Positions 11,064 through 19,329 of a DNA stretch of 60,000 bases are shown here, piece after piece. How positions within the stretch are numbered: position 1 is the stretch's first letter; every line of letters starts with the position of its first letter. Source of the stretch: Diphasiastrum complanatum (Eukaryota; Streptophyta; Lycopodiopsida; Lycopodiales; Lycopodiaceae). Location of the stretch: assembly GCA_029204225.1 (NCBI GenBank), contig CM055100.1, forward strand, positions 51,585,260 through 51,645,259, written 5' to 3'. Both the position numbers and the translations under genes were made by a program. The notes beneath the pieces were generated by a model. The model was not told where the DNA came from. It saw only the letters and a program-made list of their open reading frames with translations, and did no database searches.

Positions 11064-11710
11064 TGTGAAAATTGTCAACATTTCCTTGTCTAGTTTTAGG
11101 CCAAAATTGCTAAAAATGGCACATAGTTTAGGATCTGACTTTTCACACGTGTGAAACAGGTCTAGATATTTTTAGTAAGTGTATTTTTTCAGTATGAAGA
11201 AGTGTCAAACTTCAAGACCTTCGAAATGAGTCCATTTTCATGTATTTTGGACATATATGCCAATTTTACCTATATAGGGCATATTTTAGGTAAGGAGGGT
11301 CTAGAGAGAGGAGAGAGAGTCATCTCTCTCAGCTATATATAGCAGGTAGGCCGTGGAGAAACAGGTTGGAGCAGATCCATTGTATTCATTTGCTTAATGA
11401 GAGATTTTTCTATTGGGTTCTCCTTCCATTGTTGGCATTGTGTAGTGATTGAGTTCAAGCTTTGTGTGTATGATCTTAGGTGCTTTCCAAAAGTGGTAGG
11501 CTGATGTATTATGGACTGTATAATGCTATTTTGGGCCGCACTTGATGTTTATGGAAGTTTCCATTTGTGATAAATGTTTTTTGATCAAGTTCTTTGCATT
11601 CTAGGTAGCATAGAATGTGTTGCCAATTCCTAGCTTATGTAGTTTGGAGTGCAAGCATTCAAGCCAATGATCTTGGAGTTTAGATCCACTTAGGATCTGT
11701 ATTTTTCACA
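11064..11710 (+). repeat. 5' LTR of element B
   Basis: 647 bp, TGTGAAAATTG...TTTTTCACA. A TATA box (CTATATATAGC) is at about 11333-11343, preceded by GAGAGAGAGTCATCTCTCTC. A perfect 16-bp palindrome TTTCACACGTGTGAAA at 11141-11156 contains a CACGTG G-box and lies about 180 bases upstream of the TATA box, that is in U3. Confidence 0.95.
11333..11343 (+). promoter_or_regulatory. TATA box of element B 5' LTR
   Basis: CTATATATAGC just after a GA/CT-rich stretch and about 370 bases before the LTR end, a usual place for the U3/R border. It is repeated in the 3' LTR at about 16242-16252. Placement is by pattern only. Confidence 0.6.
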
Positions 11711-11722
11711 TGGTATCAGAGC
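11711..11722 (+). promoter_or_regulatory. Primer-binding site of element B
   Basis: TGGTATCAGAGC directly abuts the LTR. It is complementary to the 3' end of plant initiator methionine tRNA, the common primer for plant LTR retrotransposons. Confidence 0.95.
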
Positions 11723-12884
11723 TGGTTGGCTTCTATTTACAGTAAGTATTCCATTTTTGGTGATATTTGGATGTTTGATCAAGTTCTAGCATGATTTTGC
11801 ATTGCTTTGTTGATCAAATCTTACTAACCTTTGTTTTGTGAGTTGAACTTGTGGATCAAAAGCATATTTCAGGTCTATTGAAGATCAGAGGCTGAAATGA
11901 AACTATTTTGGATCAGATCATAACACCTAATCATTTGTTGATTGTGAGGCTTGTGCATATTCAATACTAACAATGTTCTTTTCAATCCTATTGTTGACAA
12001 TCTCCATTCTTGGATGAACACTCTCCTTAAGTGGATGAAACTTCTCCTTAAGTGGATGACAAATGCTCTTTTGAGTGAGTTGTAATTCTCCTAAAGGCTG
12101 AGCAAAGCTCCCATTTGGATGAAAGATCCCCTTTTTTGGGTGAACATATTGTAAGCTCCATTGTGAAGTGCATATTGTAAAGATTGTCATCAATTTTGGC
12201 ATAAATTTTGGTGTACTTTGTTGAGCATGTAAGTAACTCTCCTTATGTAATTTGATTGGAGCATTTGCTGGAAGGTGTTAACCATTATGCAAGTGTGTTT
12301 TCAGGTTCTTAACAGGTTGAGGAACATTCTCATGTGAAGTGATCTTAGATCTACATCTAAACACCAAATTTTGACAAGATAGTGAAGCTAGTCTTGTGAT
12401 TCACTAAGTGTGCTCATTCATTCACCTCTAAATCTTGTATTTATCACTTGCTGGAGTTTATAAACTTTTAGAAGTGTGGTTTACATGTGGTTTTACAGGT
12501 TGAATCAATATCTTAGTGTGGTGATCATATGTTGATCAAGTTTGTTCATTACTAGGTAATTTTGGCATCCTAGTTTTGGGTATTTTCTAAGAATGCAAGT
12601 AACTCTTCACACCATAACTTGATTTGGTCACTTGCTGGAAAGTTTGAGAGCTTAAGCAAGAGTGTGTTCAGGTTGGTTTGAGTTTGTAATCCATTCTTAG
12701 TGTGTGCAAAGTGTTGCATGTGTTTCAATCTTCCTTTCTATGCTTGAAAGCCAAATAGTTTCAAGATAGAGGTCATTTAGGGTTCTAAATCTTTTAAGAT
12801 CTTCTCCTTCTTCATTTATTGAGAGAAAGGAGAGTGCTAGGTGCATTAGAACAGAGCCTAAGGACACAAGAAGATTTTAGCATC
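11723..12884 (+). other. Long repeat-bearing leader of element B
   Basis: About 1.16 kb of non-coding leader, nearly twice that of element A (18733-19329). It contains short tandem units (CTCCTTAAGTGGATGA twice at about 12023-12058). Three degenerate segments are spaced about 190 bases apart, each with CTTGCTGGA followed by a TTCAGGTT- or TTACAGGTT-type block (near 12265-12310, 12450-12500 and 12640-12675). The leader box is at 12826-12854. An open frame on the other strand at 11927-12202 has no family features. Confidence 0.6.
12826..12854 (+). promoter_or_regulatory. Conserved leader box, element B copy
   Basis: AAAGGAGAGTGCTAGGTGCA followed by TTAGAACAG. It matches boxes at 8727-8753, 19273-19300 and 2962-2989 (minus). 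In each case it lies about 30 bases upstream of the gag ATG. Function unknown; an RNA packaging or dimer signal, or a translation element, is inference. Confidence 0.65.
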
Positions 12885-15329
12885 ATGACATCCAATGGTG
12901 GAATCATGTTGGAAGCTAAAGAGAGGTTAAACTCTACAAACTATTCAACTTGGAAAGTGAGGATGGAGTCTTTACTAGAGTTGAATGAGCTAATGGATAT
13001 AGTTGTGGGAATTGAAGAAAGACCTCTAATTCTTCAAGAGCAACTAAATTTTGATAGAAGGGCTAAAAGAGCCTTACATATCATAAAGATGAATGTTACC
13101 AATGAACTTCTTAAAGAAGTTGGTAAATGTACTTCTTCAAGTGAAGCATGGAATGCTTTGAAGAAGATCTATGAGTCCAAATCCACATCTAGGGTTCTCA
13201 CCCTAAGAAGGCAAATCTTCCAAAGTTGTCAAAGAGAGGGAGAGAGTGCACATTCATTTGTCTTGAAGGTTAAATCCTTGAATGATGATCTAGCATGCAT
13301 AGATGAAAGCATAAAGGATGGGGAACTAGTTCAAGTCATGTTGAATGGTTTGCTTGATGAACATTCTAACCTTGTACAATGCTTTGCTATACAAAAGTCC
13401 TTGCCAAGTGTCAATGACTTGCAAGAGATCTTGGTGGCTGAAGAGCATAGGTTGCAAGCCAAAGGTGGTGGTGCATCAACACAAGGTGGAGATGAAGAAG
13501 CTCTTTTCACAAAGGGCAAGTTCAAAGGCAAGTGGTCCAAGCAAGGTAGTTTGGAGCATGGAAAGCATTCTTCTTCTTTGCAAAGTAGGAAGCAAGATAA
13601 GTCCAAGTTCAAATGTTTTTATTGTGGGATAAAAGGACATTTTGCAAATGAATGCCATAAGAAACAAAATGCTAGATCTAGGTTGAGATCTAATGTACTT
13701 CTTGGAGATGATAATTGTTGTGCTAACTTGGCAAGCTTTGGTGAATCTATGGTCAATTTTTTGGATCCATTGGATCTTGAAGATGCACTAGTGTTACCTA
13801 CTAGTCATATGGAGTCATGTGGAGCTAAATTAGCATCATGTTTGTACTCTTCTACTCATGGACTTCCAAGGCTTGGTGGTTCTTCAATGGTGCTAGATGG
13901 CAAGTGCAAAAATGGAAAAGGTAAGGAAGGAGCTAACTTCATCAATGGAGTTGATGAAGATTCTTCTTTGGAAGTGATTGTTGCTAATGACTTGTTTGTT
14001 CATATGGAAAAAGATGGAGATGCTAAGTGTCATTCTTTGCAAGAAGATGGTTGTTCTTCTAATTCTTTTCATATTGATGTATGTAATCATGTGGGAAAAG
14101 ATGATGGTGCTTTGAGCATGCTTGAAGGAAATGGTTCTTTTACATCTTTTTGTGATAAAGTCATTTGTGCAACAAGTGGTGTCACATTTCTTCATAAAAA
14201 GAGTAGATCAAAGGTTTCTATCATGAGACTTGGTGAGGGAGATCACAAGTCAAAAGGAAGAGAAGTATGTGAAGTGTTCAAAGTAGGATGTACTTTGAAT
14301 GATGTTTTTATGAACGATAGTGAGGAAGAATCATTATCATATGACTCATTACCTAAATCATTGAGTAGAAGTTCATGTTTGAAAAGAGAGAGTACTTCAA
14401 TCACTCTTATGTTGAAGGTACTAAGGATTCTTTTCTTGGCTTCTAATATTCAAGAGTCTTCTACTTCTTATGGTGCAACTATCAAGAGGGAGGTTTCTAA
14501 CTTTTGTGGTGCTAGCATTAAGAGGGAGTCTTGTGAAGGAAAGGGCAATGGAAGAGTGGTTCTTGGGAAGATCCAAAGCATGGATCTAACATCTCTTCAT
14601 CAACTCAAAGCATTCTATGATTGTGGTGGATTGTTCATTCATGGTCAAGATGGCAAAAGGTTGGTTGAAGAAGACTACATCGAGCAACTCAAGTGGCAAC
14701 TTCTTCAAGGCAAGGGAGATATCATTGGTGAGCTTATTGAGGTTTGTTATGAACTCAAGAGGGCTGTTTTGATTAGGTTTGATACTCATCTTCACCTACT
14801 CTACTTCATGTTAAATGGAAATGTTGGAATCTATCTTTTGGTTTATGATGGTGGCATTGTTTTCACTAACTATAGTGAAGGGTCAAATTTGAGCATTGAT
14901 GAGATCTTGTGGGATCTTAATCATGTGTTTGAGAGGGAGTATCTTCAGAGTTTCAGATCTGAAGATGTTCACATATGCAAGATCTTTGATGTCTTATTGG
15001 AAGATCAAGAGGTTGATCTTGGATTGCTTCATCAACACCAAGAGACAAGTGGCAATTCGAAGCTAGTGAAAAGCATCAAAGAAGAGACAAATGGTCAAGG
15101 CATTTTGGATCTGTTTTTACAGGTTCTTGAAGGTTCAAGTAAGGTCTTTGGAGCTGCAAGGAAGTGTCTTCTTACTCTACCTCACTTGCCTAATCTCATG
15201 TATGAACATTGTTATGTCAATGTGTTGAAATTGTCAAATTTCAATAAAACTAGTTCCATAGTTTTGCATCCTTTGGATCTTGGAGATGGAATAGTTATCA
15301 TTGCTGGTTTGTATGATCAAGTACATTAA
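12885..15329 (+). CDS. Element B Gag-accessory fusion protein (814 aa)
   Basis: The start chosen is ATG 12885 (MTSNGGIMLEAKERL), which aligns with the gag start of element A; the upstream open codons lack an ATG. Residues 1 to about 200 are a Copia Gag (YSTWKVRMESLLELNELMD; retrotransposon UBN2/Gag type). Basic, glycine-rich sequence follows, then a zinc knuckle CX2CX4HX4C at residues 244-257 (CFYCGIKGHFANEC). After that, element A has the protease DSG. B instead has about 550 residues of serine-rich and mixed sequence. Two parts resemble each other: MVNFLDPLDLEDALVLP (near 310) and IVLHPLDLGDGIVIIAG (C-terminus). A stretch near residues 620-690 (VCYELKRAV, LLYFMLNGN, LLVYDGGIVFTNYSE) faintly resembles the Copia RT palm with YVDD altered to YDGG. 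Function beyond RNA binding and particle formation by Gag is unknown. Confidence 0.85.
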   Translation: MTSNGGIMLEAKERLNSTNYSTWKVRMESLLELNELMDIVVGIEERPLILQEQLNFDRRAKRALHIIKMNVTNELLKEVGKCTSSSEAWNALKKIYESKSTSRVLTLRRQIFQSCQREGESAHSFVLKVKSLNDDLACIDESIKDGELVQVMLNGLLDEHSNLVQCFAIQKSLPSVNDLQEILVAEEHRLQAKGGGASTQGGDEEALFTKGKFKGKWSKQGSLEHGKHSSSLQSRKQDKSKFKCFYCGIKGHFANECHKKQNARSRLRSNVLLGDDNCCANLASFGESMVNFLDPLDLEDALVLPTSHMESCGAKLASCLYSSTHGLPRLGGSSMVLDGKCKNGKGKEGANFINGVDEDSSLEVIVANDLFVHMEKDGDAKCHSLQEDGCSSNSFHIDVCNHVGKDDGALSMLEGNGSFTSFCDKVICATSGVTFLHKKSRSKVSIMRLGEGDHKSKGREVCEVFKVGCTLNDVFMNDSEEESLSYDSLPKSLSRSSCLKRESTSITLMLKVLRILFLASNIQESSTSYGATIKREVSNFCGASIKRESCEGKGNGRVVLGKIQSMDLTSLHQLKAFYDCGGLFIHGQDGKRLVEEDYIEQLKWQLLQGKGDIIGELIEVCYELKRAVLIRFDTHLHLLYFMLNGNVGIYLLVYDGGIVFTNYSEGSNLSIDEILWDLNHVFEREYLQSFRSEDVHICKIFDVLLEDQEVDLGLLHQHQETSGNSKLVKSIKEETNGQGILDLFLQVLEGSSKVFGAARKCLLTLPHLPNLMYEHCYVNVLKLSNFNKTSSIVLHPLDLGDGIVIIAGLYDQVH

Positions 15330-15959
15330 TTCATTCAGATCTTGAAAGGTATTGAAGTGGTCAATATGTTTTCTTTTGAACAAAGTTCAAGATCTAGTAT
15401 TCTAGTGTTGGCAAATTGGCAACTTGTTGACATTGTAGGATCAAGCGTTGTGTGCAAATCTTGTGGAGGTACTTCAAGTATTTCAAGTTCAGGTTTTGGT
15501 CATTCAAATGGAGTAGGGAACACATCTTTTTGGCATTCATTCACTCAAAGGCTTTCATGGATTGAAGATCTACAAAGGCAAGGTGGTGATGGAAGTTCAT
15601 TCATGGAGATACATGTTGCATTCACTATATGTATAGTGAAATGTGGAGGAGGCATGCAAACACTTGTTGATCACTTTCATTTACAACTTGTTTGCTGCTA
15701 TTTTACAGAGAAACCAGAGATGGATACATGGAGGAATTCATTAATTGAGATTCTATGTTCTTTTACATGTACCATTTTTATGATTCTATGTAAAATTGAT
15801 GTAAGAAATAGTGAAGCATCCTATATGGACACTATTATCTATATCAATTATGTTGTGTCCTATTTTGTACATATTAGGATCCTTGAGAAGAGATCTATTC
15901 TGATGATGGAGATCATTCTTAAGTTGGAACAAAGTAGTGTTGTAAAACTAGCAAGTTAA
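15330..15959 (+). CDS. In-frame continuation of the element B frame after a single UAA (about 209 codons)
   Basis: The TAA at 15327-15329 is followed in the same frame by an uninterrupted 209 codons, ending at TAA 15957-15959, just before the polypurine tract. No ATG starts it. Translation would need readthrough, an ancestral sense codon, or a separate message. The sequence (KGIEVVNMFSFEQ, CKSCGGTSS, GGDGSSFMEIHVAF, TWRNSLIEILCSF) matches nothing I know. It is partly conserved at the DNA level in the older relic at 16713-17157 (GATGTAAAATTGATGT-like and ACTATTATCTA blocks). It may be a recently interrupted C-terminal part. Confidence 0.5.
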   Translation, partial: FIQILKGIEVVNMFSFEQSSRSSILVLANWQLVDIVGSSVVCKSCGGTSSISSSGFGHSNGVGNTSFWHSFTQRLSWIEDLQRQGGDGSSFMEIHVAFTICIVKCGGGMQTLVDHFHLQLVCCYFTEKPEMDTWRNSLIEILCSFTCTIFMILCKIDVRNSEASYMDTIIYINYVVSYFVHIRILEKRSILMMEIILKLEQSSVVKLAS

Positions 15960-15961
15960 GT

Positions 15962-15972
15962 TGAAGAGGGAG
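15962..15972 (+). promoter_or_regulatory. Polypurine tract of element B
   Basis: TGAAGAGGGAG immediately before the 3' LTR at 15973. It has the same core, GAAGAGGGAG, as element A, and would prime plus-strand synthesis. Confidence 0.9.
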
Positions 15973-16619
15973 TGTGAAAATTGTCAACATTTCCTTGTCT
16001 AGTTTTAGGCCAAAATTGCTAAAAATGGCACATAGTTTAGGATCTGACTTTTCACACGTGTGAAACAGGTCTAGATATTTTTAGTAAGTGTATTTTTTCA
16101 GTATGAAGAAGTGTCAAACTTCAAGACCTTCGAAATGAGTCCATTTTCATGTATTTTGGACATATATGCCAATTTTACCTATATAGGGCATATTTTAGGT
16201 AAGGAGGGTCTAGAGAGAGGAGAGAGAGTCATCTCTCTCAGCTATATATAGCAGGTAGGCCGTGGAGAAACAGGTTGGAGCAGATCCATTGTATTCATTT
16301 GCTTAATGAGAGATTTTTCTATTGGGTTCTCCTTCCATTGTTGGCATTGTGTAGTGATTGAGTTCAAGCTTTGTGTGTATGATCTTAGGTGCTTTCCAAA
16401 AGTGGTAGGCTGATGTATTATGGACTGTATAATGCTATTTTGGGCCGCACTTGATGTTTATGGAAGTTTCCATTTGTGATAAATGTTTTTTGATCAAGTT
16501 CTTTGCATTCTAGGTAGCATAGAATGTGTTGCCAATTCCTAGCTTATGTAGTTTGGAGTGCAAGCATTCAAGCCAATGATCTTGGAGTTTAGATCCACTT
16601 AGGATCTGTATTTTTCACA
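15973..16619 (+). repeat. 3' LTR of element B
   Basis: 647 bp. I compared it line by line with the 5' LTR and found no difference. Its palindrome copy is at 16050-16065. Confidence 0.95.
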
Positions 16620-17157
16620 GAGATTGTTAATTTTTGGTGAATCTATGGTCATTTTCTTGTGTCAAGTAGATCTTGAAGATGGACTAGTGCTACCTACTAG
16701 TTATATGGAGTCATGTGGAGCTTGATTAGCATAATCATTGTACTCTTGATGGTACTTTGTGGCAAGGTGGCAAGGTGGCAATGGAGGCTCATTTTTGGAA
16801 GTTTTGAACATGAGTCACATGGAGTGGAATATGGAGAATACATGCGAGCATTTGCTAACCACTCACATTCATTTGCTTGGTTTATATCATTTTTCCAGAG
16901 ATATCAAAGGTGAAAGGCTTAGCATGGAGGGATCATCACATTTACATTCTATTTTGTTCTTCATCTGCTAGTTTCATCTTGATATGTAAAATTGATGTCT
17001 CCAACATGTAAAATTGAAGCATCCAACATGGAAACTATTATCTACATCAATTATTATGAATGTTGCTATTTTGAGCATTATAAAAATTATAGGAGAGTTC
17101 TATACTTAGGGTGGACATCATTCTTAAGATGGATCAAAGGTGTGTGTGAAGAGGGAG
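16620..17157 (+). pseudogene. 3' internal part of old element C, continuing past the B insertion
   Basis: It starts with the repeated GAGAT. The first 130 bases resemble element B at about 13733-13830 (GGTGAATCTATGGTCA, CTACCTACTAGTTATATGGAG). The rest resembles B at 15570-15972 (GGCAAGGTGG..ATGGA, GTAAAATTGATGT, ACTATTATCTACATCAATTA), with many stops. It ends in GAAGAGGGAG at 17148-17157. No product is expected. Confidence 0.7.
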
Positions 17158-17570
17158 TGTGAAATTTCAACTAGTTAAGATGAGTTTATTTGGCAATTTT
17201 GAGGCTAATATGCAATTTCAACTTAGTAAAAAATCTTATTATTAATAAGGCCTAAGAATAGTGTCTTAGCTATTTTTAGTAGCTAAGAAAGTTGATAAGG
17301 TCACATTTACACCTTTTCTTATTGATTCATGTACATACATTAAATCTAGTCACAAATATCTAGGTTTTTGGAGAAGTTTCTAGAAACTACCATTTTGGGT
17401 CAGTCTTGGCAAGTGGGGAAGTAGAAAAATGTCATATTCTTTGCTATAAAGAGCAGGTCTAACAAGCATTATGTATTCAAGAGTTCTCTCTTTACTTGGA
17501 GAATATTCATCTTCTATGTTGTTGTCTTCTTCTAGCTCTTCTCTTCTTGATATCTTGATCTCTAATGTGT
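17158..17570 (+). repeat. 3' LTR of old element C (truncated)
   Basis: It begins TGTGAAATTTCAAC after the purine tract. It has a TATA-like CTATAAAGAGC at about 17445-17455 and pyrimidine-rich sequence after it. The expected TTTTCACA end is not found: the LTR appears cut before the minus-strand RT relic that follows. It differs clearly from the LTRs of A and B, so it is a separate subfamily. Confidence 0.6.
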
Positions 17571-17814
17571 AAAATTATATCAAATCCAAAACATGCTTAA
17601 TGCTGATCACTTGGTTCTAGAGGTAAATTTGGTTGCACATCTAGTTCATCAACAATGTAAAATATCATGCATTTAACATGCTAGAACATGGAAATACATA
17701 AAAAAAAAACTCATTAAAATCACTATGAACCAACATAGTATTGTCCCTGTCCCTACAACAATAGTAGTACACTGTCCTTCACACATGTGAACTCAAGAAC
17801 AACAAGAACATCTA

Positions 17815-18067
17815 GATAACCATTTAGGAAAGCACTAGTAACATCAGGTTTTCAAAAATATCACTTAAACATAGTTGCAAGAGAAATCACCATTCTTATA
17901 GTCACCAACTTTTTCAGGGGTGCAAACGTTTCTCCATAGCCAATGCCTTGGGTTTGTGTGTGACCCTCGTCCACTAGCCTTACCTTGCACATTTAAACGG
18001 ATCCATCTTGATTGAGTTGCAATCGAAAGATCCACTTACATCCAATAGCCTTCTTAGCCTTGGGAAG
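17815..18067 (-). pseudogene. Copia reverse transcriptase relic, target of element A
   Basis: Read on the minus strand it gives KAKKAIGCKWIFRL, a block near GYGETFAP, then VTIRMVISLATM and TSAFLNG-like sequence, the standard start of a Copia RT, with frame damage. The upstream codons (NLVDLP) lie on the far side of element A at 23923-23950. A therefore inserted within this RT, and GGAAG was duplicated. Minus-strand Copia linker-like sequence may extend left to about 17600. Confidence 0.75.
18063..18067. repeat. Target-site duplication of element A (left), GGAAG
   Basis: GGAAG precedes the 5' LTR and recurs at 23923-23927 after the 3' LTR. Confidence 0.95.
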
Positions 18068-18720
18068 TGTGAAAAATTGTCAACTAGTAGTATTTTCCTA
18101 ACTTGAGATTTTGTAGGCCTATGGCCAAATAAAAGTTAGAGATAGGTTCATACATGTATGTAGAGGCCCAAAGTATGTGTACACTACTTTTGAGGTCACA
18201 TTAATTAGAGGAGGTCGAGTGTGGAGCTCTTCTATTGGCTCATAATTTGGTGCATTCCTATTTGACCAAATTTCTAGGTATATGGGTGAATCCTATTGGA
18301 CCCCAATTTTAGCCTATCATAAGACAAGTGGCCAAGAGGCACTATGGCTGCTATAAATAGCCATCTCCACGAGTATGTACACATCTCATTTTCATTCTAT
18401 TGAATGAATGTTATGCTCTTTGAAGGTCCATCTTCTTCTCTCTCACTTTTTTGTTCATATCTTGCATTCTAGCCACTAGAATTGTGATTTCTTTGTTGCT
18501 ATGGCTTCACACGTGTGAAATGCAGGTTGTAGGCTCTGAAGTACGGACAGGGACAGCAAGTTTCTGTTTGTGGAAGCTTATGATCAGATTTTGATGTTTA
18601 GTTGATGTTTAGTATGCTTAACATCACAATTTCTATCATTTTTTCAATCTAGATGTGCATAACTTCCATGGCCAAGATCTTTATGAAACTTTAGCATCTT
18701 TTGGATCTGAGTTTTTCACA
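18068..18720 (+). repeat. 5' LTR of element A
   Basis: 653 bp, TGTGAAAAATTG...GTTTTTCACA; the outermost TGTGAAAAA/TTTTTCACA are inverted repeats. TATA box CTATAAATAG at 18351-18360. A perfect 14-bp palindrome TTCACACGTGTGAA at 18506-18519 lies about 150 bases downstream of the TATA box, within the expected transcript. Confidence 0.95.
18351..18360 (+). promoter_or_regulatory. TATA box of element A 5' LTR
   Basis: CTATAAATAG is a near-consensus plant TATA box in the middle of the LTR. It predicts transcription starting near 18385. It is repeated at 23553-23562 in the 3' LTR. Confidence 0.7.
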
Positions 18721-18732
18721 TGGTATCAGAGC
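18721..18732 (+). promoter_or_regulatory. Primer-binding site of element A
   Basis: TGGTATCAGAGC directly follows the LTR. It is complementary to initiator-Met tRNA and identical to that of element B. Confidence 0.95.
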
Positions 18733-19272
18733 ATTAGGCGGCCAAATGTGCAGGTTTTGCCAGATTTAGAAGAGATTTGTGGGCGAGTTTGCTTTTGTAG
18801 CATTCCAATCAAGTTTCTAGCTAAAAATCTTGTTGATTTATGTGTAGAAATTGGATCTTTGTGATCAAAACATCATTTGTATGCATTTCAATTGAAGTAG
18901 GGCGAATTCCCTCTGTACTTATCAGAATAAGGAGACAAAAATTGTTTTGGAAAGAGGGAGATGCAAGATCCAACAAGATCCTATTAGTTTTCCATTCTAG
19001 CATATAGTTTTTTGATTCAATTTCTTGCTTCTTCATGTCAAAAACTTCAAAATTGATGTAACCCTCTGATTTTCAGTTTGCTGAATGATTCAAGAGTGTA
19101 TTTCAATCTTAGGAGTGAGGGAAAAGCAAGTATATTGAGGTTTGGTCTTGGTTTGATCAAGAAATCATAAAACTAGTGGCTAAAATTAAGGAAAAAGTGA
19201 GGAAAAGAGAGAAAAAGTAAGGTTTTAGGTTCCAAATCTTTGTGATTTCTTCTTGTGTTTCATTTGTTGATT

Positions 19273-19300
19273 CAAGAGAGTGCTTAGTGCATTGGAACAG
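19273..19300 (+). promoter_or_regulatory. Conserved leader box, element A copy
   Basis: CAAGAGAGTGCTTAGTGCAT followed by TGGAACAG, 29 bases before the gag ATG. The leader upstream (18733-19272) has no other feature I can name. Confidence 0.65.
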
Positions 19301-19329
19301 GTCAAAGATCAGAGATCAATCATTGCAAC

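Larger units (their letters stand above)
11064..16619 (+). mobile_element. Element B: young non-autonomous Copia-related LTR retrotransposon
   Basis: A complete 5556-bp insertion with a perfect 5-bp target duplication. Two 647-bp LTRs (11064-11710, 15973-16619) look identical base for base. It has a primer site complementary to initiator-Met tRNA and a polypurine tract. The internal region encodes a Copia-type Gag fused to a long accessory sequence. There is no protease DSG motif, no integrase, no YVDD reverse transcriptase and no RNase H. It must therefore depend on enzymes supplied by another element. Element A is the obvious relative: same TGTGAAAA...TTTTCACA termini, same primer site, same GAAGAGGGAG purine tract, and about three-quarters identical Gag by eye. 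Identical LTRs mean very recent insertion. Confidence 0.95.

Noticed and set aside
12819-12884. N-terminal extension of the element B protein before MTSNGG
   Set aside because: The extension has no ATG (it begins at TTG) and covers the conserved leader box; the aligned start in element A is at the later ATG.
13331-14795. Minus-strand open frames inside element B and element A genes
   Set aside because: They are shadows of the long plus-strand coding frames and show no domain.
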